The notes under the pieces: generated by a model
What the model was told of the DNA's origin: nothing
Database searches by the model: none
The model's input: the letters and a program-made list of their open reading frames with translations, nothing else
NCBI RefSeq assembly: GCF_002211305.1
Contig: NZ_LOKW01000002.1
Span: 124,001 to 188,000, forward strand
Length of the DNA stretch: 64,000 nt
Direction of reading: 5' to 3'
From: Rhizobium sp. R634
Lineage (GTDB): Bacteria; Pseudomonadota; Alphaproteobacteria; Rhizobiales; Rhizobiaceae
Shown: positions 8,651-19,568 of the stretch, one piece after another
Numbering within the stretch: the first letter of the stretch is position 1
Layout: the number at the start of each line of letters is the position of its first letter
Program-made: the position numbers and the translations under genes

Positions 8651-11640
8651 GCGGTGCACATCGTATCGCCGGGAAGGGGCGCCTGACGCCGGCCAAGACC
8701 GCGCGTTTCAGCTTCGACGGCAAGAGCTATATGGCGCTCGAGGGCGATACCGTCGCCTCGGCGCTGATCGCCAACGGCATCCACCTCGTCGGCCGTTCGT
8801 TCAAGTATCACCGGGCCCGCGGCATTCTGTCGGCAGGCGCCGAGGAGCCGAACGCGCTGATCGACGTCGCTCGCGACAAGGCGCGCAAGCAGCCGAACGT
8901 GCGCGCCACGGTGCAGGAAATCTTCGACGGCATGATCGTCCAGTCGCAGAACCGCTGGCCCTCGCTTGCCTACGATGTCGGTGCGGTCAACAATCTGATG
9001 TCGCCGTTCTTCGCCGCCGGCTTCTACTACAAGACCTTCATGTGGCCGCGCGCCGCCTGGAAACACGTCTATGAGCCGTTCATCCGCCGTGCCGCCGGCC
9101 TCGGCGTCGCGCCGACGGAGGAGGATCCGGACCATTACGCCAGCCGCTACGCCCATTGCGACGTGCTGGTGGTCGGCGCCGGTGTCGCCGGACTTTCGGC
9201 GGCATTGGCCGCGGCCGAGACGGGTGCAAAGGTGATCCTCTGCGACGAGCAGGCGGAAGCGGGCGGAGCGCTGCGCTACGACGCCGGCGTGACGATCGAC
9301 GGCCAGGATGGTTACGCCTGGGCGCAGAAGACCGTGGCGCGGCTGAAGGCGATGGACAATGTCGAAGTGCTCATCCGCACGACCGCCTTCGGCTATTACA
9401 ATCACAATTTCGTCGGCCTCGCCGAACGCGTCACCGACCATATCTCCAAGCCTTCCCACGATCTGCCGCGCGAACGGCTGTGGCAGGTCCGGGCCAAGCG
9501 GGTGATCCTCGCCAACGGTGCCATCGAACGGCACATGGTATTTCCGAACAACGACCGGCCGGGCATTATGCTGGCCTCGGCGGGGCGGATGTATCTCAAT
9601 CATTACGGCGTCGCCGTCGGAACCAATGTTGGCGTCTACACGGCGCATGATTCCGCCTATGAAGCGGCTTTCGATCTGAAACGATCCGGTGTTTCGATCG
9701 CCGCCATCGTCGATTGCAGGCAGACGCCGGGAGCGGCGGTGCTGGCAGAGGCGCGTGCGCTCGGCATCGATGTCCTCGTGGGTCAATCGGTCGTCAACAC
9801 GGCCGGGCGGCTGCGCATCTCGTCGATGACGGTGGCGCGCAACGGCGGTGGCTCGCCGCGCAAGATCGCGGTCGATGCGCTTCTGGTTTCGGCCGGCTGG
9901 ACGCCGTCGGTTCATCTGTTCTCGCAGTCGCGCGGCAAGGTGGCCTTCGATGCCGAAAGCCAGCGCTTCCTGCCGGGCACCTATGCCCAGAACTGCCTCT
10001 CGGTCGGCGCCTGCAACGGCACCGACGACCTGCAGCGGACGGTCGAGGAATCGCTCGCCGCCGGTGAACTGATGGCGCAGGCCGCCGGCAAAAAGGGCGG
10101 CGGGAAGATCACCATCTCGGCCGAGCAGCCCTATGACTGGACGGGCGGCATGATCGGCGCCGCGGAAGGCGCCGGGCCGAAGACGAATGCCAAGGCCTTC
10201 ATCGATTTCCAGCACGATGTCTGCGCCAAGGATATCCGTCTGGCCGTGCGCGAGGGCATGCACTCGATCGAGCACATCAAGCGCTTCACCACCAACGGCA
10301 TGGCCTCGGACCAGGGCAAGCTTTCCAACATGCATGGTCTGGCGATTGCTGCCGAAATGCTTGGCAAGGAAATCCCGCGGGTCGGTCTCACCACCTTCCG
10401 CGCGCCCTATACGCCGGTGACCTATGGTACGCTGATCGGCCATTCGCGCGGAAAGCTGTTCGATCCGACGCGCAAGACGCCGCTGCACGACTGGGAAGAA
10501 GCCCATGGCGCGGTCTTCGAGGATGTCGGCAACTGGAAGCGTGCGTGGTTTTATCCCAAGGCGGGCGAGACCATGCATCAGGCTGTCGCGCGCGAATGCC
10601 GCACGGCCCGCGAGTCGGCAGGCATCTTTGATGCCTCGACGCTCGGTAAGATCGAGGTGGTGGGCCCGGATGCGGCGAAATTCCTCAATCTCATCTACAC
10701 GAATGCCTGGGACACGCTGAAGCCCGGCAAGGCGCGCTACGGCATCATGACGCGCGAGGACGGCTTCGTTTATGACGACGGCGTCGTCGGGCGCCTGGCG
10801 GAGGACCGTTTTCACGTGACAACGACGACAGGCGGCGCGCCGCGTGTTCTCCACCACATGGAAGACTACCTGCAGACGGAATTCCCCGACCTCAAGGTAT
10901 GGCTGACCTCGGTGACCGAGCAATGGGCCGTCATCGCCGTGCAGGGGCCGAAGGCGCGCGAGATCGTCGAACCGCTGGTCGAGGGACTCGACCTATCGAA
11001 CGAGGCCTTCCCGCATATGAGCGTTGCCGAGTGCACGGTCTGCGGCGTACCGGCGCGGCTCTTCCGCGTCTCCTTCACCGGTGAAGTCGGCTTCGAAATC
11101 AACGTGCCGGCCGATTACGGCCAGTCGGTGCTCGAAGCGGTCTGGGCCAATGCCGAACCGCTTGGGGCCTGCGTCTACGGCACCGAGACGATGCACGTTC
11201 TTCGCGCCGAGAAAGGCTACATCATCGTCGGCCAGGATACCGACGGGACCGTGACCCCCGACGACGCGGGCGTCGCCTGGGCCGTTTCGAAGAAGAAGAA
11301 AGACTTTGTCGGCATTCGCGGACTGCAGCGGCCGGACCTCGTCAAGGAGGGACGCAAGCAGCTCGTCGGTCTCGTCACCAAGGATCCGAAGCTGGTGCTC
11401 GAAGAGGGCGCGCAGATCGTCGCGAGCCCGAACGAGCCGAAGCCGATGACCATGCTCGGCCACGTCACCTCGTCCTACTGGTCGGAAAATTGCGGCCGGT
11501 CGATCGCCTTCGCGCTGGTCGCCGGTGGCCGGGCGCGGATGGGTGAAACGCTCTACGTGCCGATGCCGGATCGGACGATCGCCGTCGAAGTGACGGATCT
11601 GGTGTTCTTTGACAAGGAAGGAGGCCGCATCCATGGCTGA
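8647..11640 (+). CDS. soxA: Sarcosine oxidase alpha subunit
   Basis: A 997-residue subunit of heterotetrameric sarcosine oxidase. The N-terminus carries a ferredoxin-like fold segment (about 20-105), followed by a dinucleotide-binding domain with VVGAGVAGLS at about 175-184, and a C-terminal aminomethyltransferase (GcvT-like) domain from about residue 600 onward that binds tetrahydrofolate and captures the one-carbon unit. Length and domain order match the family. It overlaps soxD by four bases and soxG by eight, consistent with a single polycistronic message. Confidence 0.97.
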   Translation: MSGAHRIAGKGRLTPAKTARFSFDGKSYMALEGDTVASALIANGIHLVGRSFKYHRARGILSAGAEEPNALIDVARDKARKQPNVRATVQEIFDGMIVQSQNRWPSLAYDVGAVNNLMSPFFAAGFYYKTFMWPRAAWKHVYEPFIRRAAGLGVAPTEEDPDHYASRYAHCDVLVVGAGVAGLSAALAAAETGAKVILCDEQAEAGGALRYDAGVTIDGQDGYAWAQKTVARLKAMDNVEVLIRTTAFGYYNHNFVGLAERVTDHISKPSHDLPRERLWQVRAKRVILANGAIERHMVFPNNDRPGIMLASAGRMYLNHYGVAVGTNVGVYTAHDSAYEAAFDLKRSGVSIAAIVDCRQTPGAAVLAEARALGIDVLVGQSVVNTAGRLRISSMTVARNGGGSPRKIAVDALLVSAGWTPSVHLFSQSRGKVAFDAESQRFLPGTYAQNCLSVGACNGTDDLQRTVEESLAAGELMAQAAGKKGGGKITISAEQPYDWTGGMIGAAEGAGPKTNAKAFIDFQHDVCAKDIRLAVREGMHSIEHIKRFTTNGMASDQGKLSNMHGLAIAAEMLGKEIPRVGLTTFRAPYTPVTYGTLIGHSRGKLFDPTRKTPLHDWEEAHGAVFEDVGNWKRAWFYPKAGETMHQAVARECRTARESAGIFDASTLGKIEVVGPDAAKFLNLIYTNAWDTLKPGKARYGIMTREDGFVYDDGVVGRLAEDRFHVTTTTGGAPRVLHHMEDYLQTEFPDLKVWLTSVTEQWAVIAVQGPKAREIVEPLVEGLDLSNEAFPHMSVAECTVCGVPARLFRVSFTGEVGFEINVPADYGQSVLEAVWANAEPLGACVYGTETMHVLRAEKGYIIVGQDTDGTVTPDDAGVAWAVSKKKKDFVGIRGLQRPDLVKEGRKQLVGLVTKDPKLVLEEGAQIVASPNEPKPMTMLGHVTSSYWSENCGRSIAFALVAGGRARMGETLYVPMPDRTIAVEVTDLVFFDKEGGRIHG

Positions 11641-12181
11641 TGTCGCAATTCGCAAGCCGGTGCTGGCCGGCCGCCTCGGCGGCTCCGCAACCGTGCGCCT
11701 GACGGTCGCACCGGCAGCGACCCGGGTGGCGCTGCGCGCCCCGGCGGGTTCGCTTGCCGCGATTTCCTCTGCTCTCGGCCTGTCCGTGCCGACCGCCCCG
11801 AAAACATCGGGCCGGGCCGGCGCGCGGTCGGTCCTCTGGATCGGGCCTGACGAATGGCTGGTGATCGACGAGGATGGTGCCGATCTGATGGCGGCGCTTT
11901 CCGGCGCCGGCGCCGTGCATTCGGCAACCGACGTTTCCCACCGCAATATCGCGATCATCGTTTCGGGACCAGGGGCAGAGACTACGCTTGCCGCCGGCTG
12001 CCCGCAGGATCTCTCGCTTGCCTCCTTCCCTGTCGGCGCCGCCTCGCGGACCATTTTCGGCAAGGCGGAAATCGTGCTTCTGCGCACGGCAGAAGATACG
12101 TTCCGGGTAGAGTGCTGGCGGTCGTTTTCCGATTTCGTCTTCGGACTGCTGGCCGAGGCAGCGGAAGATGCGGGACATTAA
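11633..12181 (+). CDS. soxG: Sarcosine oxidase gamma subunit
   Basis: A 182-residue protein with the SoxG/GcvT-like signature region (VLWIGPDEWLVI, followed by ATDVSHRN). The gamma subunit has no cofactor and completes the heterotetramer. The ATG at 11633 overlaps the end of soxA by eight bases and follows AAGGAAGGAGG, so translation is coupled. The frame is open eight codons upstream, but those codons lie inside soxA and lack a better ribosome binding site. Confidence 0.95.
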   Translation: MADVAIRKPVLAGRLGGSATVRLTVAPAATRVALRAPAGSLAAISSALGLSVPTAPKTSGRAGARSVLWIGPDEWLVIDEDGADLMAALSGAGAVHSATDVSHRNIAIIVSGPGAETTLAAGCPQDLSLASFPVGAASRTIFGKAEIVLLRTAEDTFRVECWRSFSDFVFGLLAEAAEDAGH

Positions 12182-12225
12182 CACCGGAGCAATCCGGCAT
12201 AGACGTCTGTTCAAGGGATAATCGG

Positions 12226-12624
12226 ATGCTGCACCATGCCTCCCTAGGCGTTTCCGATATCGAGCGATCGGCGGCATTCTATGATGCCGCCTTCGCCGCG
12301 CTCGGTTATGCCAGGGTCTGGGAGGATATCAGGCCGGGGCAGCTAGGGCAGGCGGTCGGCTACGGCTCTCCCGGCGGAGGAGACAAGCTGGCAATCAAAC
12401 ATCGGCCGGAGGGCCAGCGTCCGCCCGGTCCGGGCTTTCATCTGGCTTTTGCCGCGCCGAGCCGCGAGGCGGTCGATCGGTTTCATGCGGCTGCAATCGC
12501 GCATGGCGGCCGTGACAACGGCGGTCCGGGTCTGAGACCCCATTATGGCGCGCATTATTATGCTGCCTTCGTAATTGATCCGGACGGACATGCTCTCGAA
12601 GCGGTGATCAATTCACCGGAGTAA
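12226..12624 (+). CDS. Glyoxalase/VOC-fold protein
   Basis: A 132-residue vicinal-oxygen-chelate protein beginning MLHHASLGVSDIERS and ending DPDGHALEAVINSPE; His3 or His4 and Glu125 occupy the positions of the usual metal ligands. It is 44 bases after soxG in the same direction and could be cotranscribed with it. The substrate is unknown: this branch includes lactoylglutathione lyase-like and other small-molecule enzymes. A role in handling reactive aldehydes linked to sarcosine breakdown would fit the context but is speculative. Confidence 0.85.
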   Translation: MLHHASLGVSDIERSAAFYDAAFAALGYARVWEDIRPGQLGQAVGYGSPGGGDKLAIKHRPEGQRPPGPGFHLAFAAPSREAVDRFHAAAIAHGGRDNGGPGLRPHYGAHYYAAFVIDPDGHALEAVINSPE

Positions 12625-12636
12625 CAAGAGCCGCGC

Positions 12637-13125
12637 CTACGCGTCCTCAGGACGATCCTTCGGATCGAACTGGATGATGGTGATCCATCTTGCCGTCAGC
12701 GCCGGCTTCTTCTCGTTTTCGATCTCGATCGTCACGTCATAGGTGGTCATCAGCATGCCGCCGCCGCGGAAGCGCGCTTCGGAGAGCAGGAAGCGGCCAC
12801 GGACGCGGGCGCCGCTCTTGACCGGCGTCATGAAGCGGACGCGATCGAAGCCGTAGTTGATGCCCATGGTCTGCTCGCGCACTTTGGGCAGGCAGTTGTA
12901 GTTCATCGCCGACAGCAGGGACAGCGTCAGGAAGCCATGGGCGATGGTGCCGCCGAAGGGGCTCTCAGCCGCCGCGCGTTCGGGGTCGACATGAATGAAC
13001 TGATGGTCGTCGGTTGCGCCTGCAAAAGCGTCGATCATCGTCTGATCGACGGTGATCCAATCCGAAAGGCCAGTTTCCATGCCGATCAATCCCCGCACGT
13101 CGGAGAGTGAAATTTCCTTGACCAT
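12637..13125 (-). CDS. MaoC/NodN-type (R)-hydratase
   Basis: A 162-residue hot-dog fold protein with the hydratase-2 motif: Asp40 and His45 in DDHQFIHVD followed by AHGFLTLSL. MaoC-like enzymes hydrate 2-enoyl-CoA esters; the rhizobial NodN protein is a close relative, and this gene looks like a housekeeping NodN-like copy. The chosen start (MVKEIS) has GAGGA four bases upstream; a start 15 codons earlier (MHDKAW) has no ribosome binding site. It is convergent with the glyoxalase gene (12 bases apart) and follows glgX in the same direction after 89 bases. Confidence 0.88.
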   Translation of the reverse strand: MVKEISLSDVRGLIGMETGLSDWITVDQTMIDAFAGATDDHQFIHVDPERAAAESPFGGTIAHGFLTLSLLSAMNYNCLPKVREQTMGINYGFDRVRFMTPVKSGARVRGRFLLSEARFRGGGMLMTTYDVTIEIENEKKPALTARWITIIQFDPKDRPEDA

Positions 13126-13214
13126 GAATTCCTCGTGAGAAAAGCCGCCGGGCCAAGCCTTATCGTGCATTTATGACGATTGCGACAAGGATTTGCGTGC
13201 GTGGGAGGAGGCGG

Positions 13215-15191
13215 TCATTTTTCGATGAAAAAGGCGACCGAGCGTGGCTCCACGGTCACGCGGGCGCCGGCTTTCTTCGCTCCCTCCGGCGTCAATTGAC
13301 GCCAGCCCGGCTCGCCCTCGCTGGGAAGCGTGAAAAGCTGGCGGTTCTCCGAACGATTGAAGAGCACGGCAAGCCGGGTCTGTTTGCCGCGCGAGGACCG
13401 GTCGCCGGTCGCGAGCAGCATGCCGAGGGTCGAAAGCGACGGCGTCTCCCATTCGGCGACGGTCATTGGTTCGCCGGACAGCGAAATCCATTCGACGTCG
13501 CCGTTGCCGGACAGGAAGCCCATTTCTGAAAAGACCGTGAAGCGGCGCCGCAGCCCAGAGACGAAGGCGGTGTGGGCGACGAGATCCTCGTTCAGCGCCT
13601 TCCAGTCCAGCCAGGTGATCTCGTTGTCCTGGCAATAGGCGTTGTTGTTGCCGCGCTGGCTGCGGCCGCCCTCGTCGCCCGCCGTCAGCATGATGCTGCC
13701 GCGGGTGGCAAAGAGCGTTGATATCAGCGCCATGACGTCGTTTATCCGGCGCTTGCGGATCGAGGGATAGAGGGTCTCGCCCTCGACGCCGTTGTTCCAG
13801 GAGTGGTTCTCGTTGTGGCCGTCACGATTGTGCTCGCCATTGGCGTCGTTGTGCTTGCCGGCATAGGAGACGAGGTCGATCAGCGTGAAGCCGTCATGGG
13901 CGGCGAGGAAGTTGACGCTGCGCGTCTCCTTGCCGTCGTTGCGGGAGAAGATGTCGGAGGAGCCGGCAAGCGCGGTGGCGAGCGAACCGGTCTTCCACTG
14001 GTCGCCGCGCCAGTAGCAGCGCAGATCGTCGCGAACCCGGTCGTTCCATTCGAGGAAGGGCGGCGGGAAATTGCCGAGCTGATAGCCGCCAGGCCCGATA
14101 TCCCAGGGTTCCGCGATCATGATGCGGTCGGCAAGCACGTCGTCGGCGAGGATCGCCGCGAGCGTTCCGCCGTCGCGCTGGAAGCCGGTCGCGGTGCGGC
14201 CGATCACCGGGGCGAGATCGAAGCGGAAACCATCGACGCTTGAATTGAGCACGAAATGGCGCAGGCTGTCGATAACGAGGCGCCTTACCTCGGGATGATC
14301 GCAGGCGATCGTATTGCCGGTGCCGGTGTCGTTGACGAGTTCGCTGGGGCTGTTCTGGGCATGGCGGTAATAATGCAGGTTGTCGAGGCCGCGCAGCGAC
14401 AGCGTTGTGCCATAGCGGTCGCTTTCGCCTGTATGGTTGAAGACGAGGTCGAGGATGACCGCGATGCCTTCGGCATGGAGGGCGGCGACGGTCTTGCGCA
14501 GCTCCGCCATGCCGCCCGGGACGATCCTCGGATCGAGCGCCATCAGACCGACGGGATTGTAGCCCCAGCCGTTGGTGAGGCCGAGCGGCGGCAGGTGGCG
14601 TTCGTCGATCCAGGCCGTGATCGGCATCAGTTCGACGGCATCGACGCCGATCCGCTTCAGGTGGGTGATGACGGAGGGATGGGCAAGGGCTGCGACGGTG
14701 CCGCGCTCGGCTTCCGGCACATCGGGATGGAGAATGGTGAAGGGCCGTACTGCCACTTCGTAGATAAAGCCGCCCGGTTTGAAGAGCGGCTTGCCGATTG
14801 CAGCGCGCGTATCGGTGGTGACGATCGCCTTCGGCATCAAGTCCTGGCTGTCCTCGCCATAGATACCGAGGCGGGGATTGTAGCGGAACGGCCGATCGAT
14901 CTCCTTGGCGTAAGGGTCGATCAGCAGCTTGGAAGGATCGAACCAGAGGCCATTGTCGGGCGCATAGATTCCGTCGGCGCGATAGCCGTAGCGGGCGCCT
15001 TGCCTGAGGCCATCGACGAAGAGGCGATGGATGTGGTCGCCGTCGCGCACCATCGGCAGGCGCGCGAATTCGCGGTTGCCGTCATCCTCGAAGAGGCAGA
15101 GTTCGATCTGTGCGGCATCATGCGACCACACGGCAAATTCGACGCCGGTCTCGAAGACGATCGCGCCCCGCGCCGAATTGCTATCCTGCAT
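13215..15191 (-). CDS. glgX: Glycogen debranching enzyme GlgX
   Basis: A 658-residue GH13 isoamylase-type enzyme: an N-terminal CBM48-like domain (about 10-110), a TIM barrel with the catalytic nucleophile Asp325 (GFRFDLAP) and acid Glu361 (IAEPWDIG), and a short C-terminal beta domain. It removes the short alpha-1,6 branches left after phosphorylase action. It is the last gene of the glgP-B-C-A-pgm-glgX operon, 12 bases after pgm. Family length is normal. Confidence 0.95.
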   Translation of the reverse strand: MQDSNSARGAIVFETGVEFAVWSHDAAQIELCLFEDDGNREFARLPMVRDGDHIHRLFVDGLRQGARYGYRADGIYAPDNGLWFDPSKLLIDPYAKEIDRPFRYNPRLGIYGEDSQDLMPKAIVTTDTRAAIGKPLFKPGGFIYEVAVRPFTILHPDVPEAERGTVAALAHPSVITHLKRIGVDAVELMPITAWIDERHLPPLGLTNGWGYNPVGLMALDPRIVPGGMAELRKTVAALHAEGIAVILDLVFNHTGESDRYGTTLSLRGLDNLHYYRHAQNSPSELVNDTGTGNTIACDHPEVRRLVIDSLRHFVLNSSVDGFRFDLAPVIGRTATGFQRDGGTLAAILADDVLADRIMIAEPWDIGPGGYQLGNFPPPFLEWNDRVRDDLRCYWRGDQWKTGSLATALAGSSDIFSRNDGKETRSVNFLAAHDGFTLIDLVSYAGKHNDANGEHNRDGHNENHSWNNGVEGETLYPSIRKRRINDVMALISTLFATRGSIMLTAGDEGGRSQRGNNNAYCQDNEITWLDWKALNEDLVAHTAFVSGLRRRFTVFSEMGFLSGNGDVEWISLSGEPMTVAEWETPSLSTLGMLLATGDRSSRGKQTRLAVLFNRSENRQLFTLPSEGEPGWRQLTPEGAKKAGARVTVEPRSVAFFIEK

Positions 15192-15203
15192 GCTCCCCCC
15201 GGA

Positions 15204-16841
<1,638 letters not shown>

Positions 16842-18284
16842 TCACATGCCTTTCGAGACGAGGCTTGAATAGAGGGCAGCGTAGCGTTCGGCGCTCTTCT
16901 CCCAGGAGACATCCGATTTCATGCCTTGCTTTTGCAATTGGGTCCAGAGTTTTCGGTCCGCGTAAAGATGCATCGCACGGCGGATTGCCTGTAGCATGCC
17001 GGTTTCGGTTATGGGGGCAAATTGTATTCCTGTTGCCACTTTCGCCGCAAGTGCGGCGTGGTTGGCGTCGATCACCGTGTCGTTCAACCCGCCGGTGCGG
17101 GCAACGATCGGCACGCAGCCGTAACGCAGGCCGTAAAGCTGGGTCAGGCCGCAGGGCTCGAAGCGCGAGGGGATGATGATCGCGTCGCAGCCGGCCTGCA
17201 TCAGATGCGACATCGGCTCGTTATAGCCGATCGAGACGCCGATGCGGCCTGGATGGCGGCTGGCGGAAGCGAGCAGCGCTCCTTCGAGAGCGGCTTCGCC
17301 GGAGCCGAGCACCACGAGCTTGCCGCCCATGGCGACGATTTCGTCGGCGACGTTGGCGACGAGATCCATGCCCTTCTGCCAGGTGAGACGGCTGATGACG
17401 CAGAAGATCGGAGCCTCGTCATCGTCGAGGTGGAAGAATTCGGCGATCGAGCGGCGGTTCTCCTCGCGGTTCTTCAGCGTCGTCGGGCCATAATGGGTGT
17501 GGACGACAGGATCGGTCGCCGGGTTCCAGATATCGGTGTCGATGCCATTGACGATGCCGGAGAGATTGTCGATGCGGCTGGCGATGACGCCTTCAAGCCC
17601 CATGCCGAATTCGGGTGTGAGGATTTCATCGGCGTAGGAGGGGCTGACCGTGGTGATCGCATGAGCGGTCTGCAGGCCGCCTTTGAGATAGCCGGTGGTG
17701 CCGTAATATTCGAGGCCGTCGACGGCGAAGGCATGGCCGGGCAGGCGCAGGCCGGGGAAGATCTCGGGGCCGAACTGCCCCTGGAAGGCGATATTGTGGA
17801 TGGTCAGCACGCTCGGCAGCTCAGGCGTCGGGTAATAACGCATGTAGACCGAGGTCAGCGCCGCCTGCCAGTCATGGGTATGGACGAGATCCGGGCGCCA
17901 GCCGGGCAGCAGACCGGCGGCGATCTCGGAGGCTGCAAGTGACAGGGCGGCGAAACGGCGCCAGTTATCGGGATAATCCTTGCCGAGCGGATCGAGATAG
18001 GGGCCGCCCGGCCTGTCGTAATAGGCCGGCGCATCGAGGACGAGCAGGTCGAGGCCCTCGTGCTGAACCTCCAGCACGGTTGCCTTTTCTCCGAGCAGAT
18101 CGGGGAATTCCAGTTTGGCGACGGGATCGCGAATGACCTTCATGACGGCGGGATAGCCGGGCAGAAGGGTCTTGGTTTCGACCCCGAAGGCTTTCAGGGC
18201 AATCGGCAGGGCGCCGGACACATCGGCCAGGCCCCCTGTCTTGATCAGAGGGAAGACTTCGGACGAAACCGAAAGAACTTTCAT
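16842..18284 (-). CDS. glgA: ADP-glucose-dependent glycogen synthase
   Basis: A 480-residue GT5 glycosyltransferase with the N-terminal ADP-glucose contact KTGGL (Lys15) and the C-terminal [14 protein letters not shown] motif with the catalytic-site Glu. It extends alpha-1,4-glucan chains from ADP-glucose. Length and both motifs are standard for bacterial GlgA. It begins three bases after the glgC stop codon and is part of the minus-strand glycogen operon. Confidence 0.97.
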   Translation of the reverse strand: MKVLSVSSEVFPLIKTGGLADVSGALPIALKAFGVETKTLLPGYPAVMKVIRDPVAKLEFPDLLGEKATVLEVQHEGLDLLVLDAPAYYDRPGGPYLDPLGKDYPDNWRRFAALSLAASEIAAGLLPGWRPDLVHTHDWQAALTSVYMRYYPTPELPSVLTIHNIAFQGQFGPEIFPGLRLPGHAFAVDGLEYYGTTGYLKGGLQTAHAITTVSPSYADEILTPEFGMGLEGVIASRIDNLSGIVNGIDTDIWNPATDPVVHTHYGPTTLKNREENRRSIAEFFHLDDDEAPIFCVISRLTWQKGMDLVANVADEIVAMGGKLVVLGSGEAALEGALLASASRHPGRIGVSIGYNEPMSHLMQAGCDAIIIPSRFEPCGLTQLYGLRYGCVPIVARTGGLNDTVIDANHAALAAKVATGIQFAPITETGMLQAIRRAMHLYADRKLWTQLQKQGMKSDVSWEKSAERYAALYSSLVSKGM

Positions 18285-18287
18285 AAG

Positions 18288-19550
18288 TCAGATATCCAGC
18301 TTGTCGATCATCGGTTGCGTGATCAAGCAGATGCCGCTTTCGGTCCGCCGGAAGCGCTTGGTGTCGAGCTCGGGATCCTCGCCGACAACAAGGCCTTCCG
18401 GAATGACGACACCATGGTCGATCACCACGTTCTTGAGTTGCGCGCGACGCCCGATCTTGACGTTCGGCAGGATGACCGCTCCTTCCAGTTTGGAAAAGGA
18501 GTTGGCCCTGACACCGGTGAAGAGCAGGCTTTTGTTGAGGCTGGCCCCGGAAATGATGCAGTCGCCCGAGACGACGGAAGACGTGGCCGAGCCGCGGCGA
18601 TCCTCGTCGTCATGGACGAATTTCGCCGGCGGCGTGATCTCCGCATAGGTCCAGATCGGCCAGGACTTGTCGTAGATATCGAGCTCCGGCACGATCGCCG
18701 TCAGGTCGATATTGGCCTGCCAATAGGCGTCGATTGTGCCGACGTCGCGCCAGTAGGCCTCGTGCTCGAAATCCGAGCGGACGCAGGATTTGGCGAAGCG
18801 GTGGGCGACCGCCTTACCGTGCTGGACGATATAGGGGATGATGTCCTTGCCGAAATCGCGGCTCGAATTCGGGTCGGCGGCGTCGCGGCGAAGCGCGTCG
18901 AGTAGGAATTTGGTGTGGAAGACATAGATGCCCATCGAGGCCAGCGCGAAATCCGGCTTGTCGGGAATGCCGGGCGGATCGGCCGGCTTCTCGACGAAGG
19001 CCATGATCTCGTCCTTCTCGTTGACATGCATGACGCCGAAGCCGGTCGCTTCCATGCGCGGCACTTCCAGGCAGCCGATGGTGACGTCGGCGCCGGAATC
19101 GACGTGCTGCTGCAGCATCCATTCATAGTCCATCTTGTAGACGTGATCGCCCGCGAGAATGACCATGTATTCGACGCCGTAATCCTCGATGATGTCGATG
19201 TTCTGATAGACGGCATCGGCGGTGCCTTCGTACCATTGCGTCTCGGAGACGCGCTGGCTGGCGGGCAGGATGTCGAAGCTTTCATTACGTTCCGGACGGA
19301 AGAAGTTCCAGCCGCGCTGCATGTGCCGGATCAGCGAATGCGCCTTGTATTGCGTTGCGACGCCGATGCGGCGAATGCCTGAGTTCAGCGCGTTCGACAA
19401 AGCGAAATCGATGATGCGGGCCTTGCCGCCGAAATAGACGGCGGGCTTGGCGCGCCGGTCGGTGAGTTCCTTGAGACGGCTCCCCCTGCCGCCTGCCAGA
19501 ACATAGGCCATTGCATCGCGGGCAAGTGGCTGAATACGCTTTTCTACCAT
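18288..19550 (-). CDS. glgC: Glucose-1-phosphate adenylyltransferase
   Basis: A 420-residue ADP-glucose pyrophosphorylase, the committed step of glycogen synthesis. The nucleotide-binding loop [19 protein letters not shown] is near the N-terminus and the [15 protein letters not shown] segment marks the sugar-phosphate site; a left-handed beta-helix domain forms the C-terminal third. Rhizobial GlgC enzymes are allosterically activated by glycolytic intermediates (family knowledge). It follows glgB by 18 bases, with the site GGAGGAGAAAATG covering its start. Confidence 0.97.
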   Translation of the reverse strand: MVEKRIQPLARDAMAYVLAGGRGSRLKELTDRRAKPAVYFGGKARIIDFALSNALNSGIRRIGVATQYKAHSLIRHMQRGWNFFRPERNESFDILPASQRVSETQWYEGTADAVYQNIDIIEDYGVEYMVILAGDHVYKMDYEWMLQQHVDSGADVTIGCLEVPRMEATGFGVMHVNEKDEIMAFVEKPADPPGIPDKPDFALASMGIYVFHTKFLLDALRRDAADPNSSRDFGKDIIPYIVQHGKAVAHRFAKSCVRSDFEHEAYWRDVGTIDAYWQANIDLTAIVPELDIYDKSWPIWTYAEITPPAKFVHDDEDRRGSATSSVVSGDCIISGASLNKSLLFTGVRANSFSKLEGAVILPNVKIGRRAQLKNVVIDHGVVIPEGLVVGEDPELDTKRFRRTESGICLITQPMIDKLDI

Positions 19551-19568
19551 TTTCTCCTCCCACCAGTC

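Noticed and set aside
8554..10923. A 789-codon minus-strand frame across soxD and soxA
   Set aside because: It is antisense to genes with clear sarcosine oxidase motifs.
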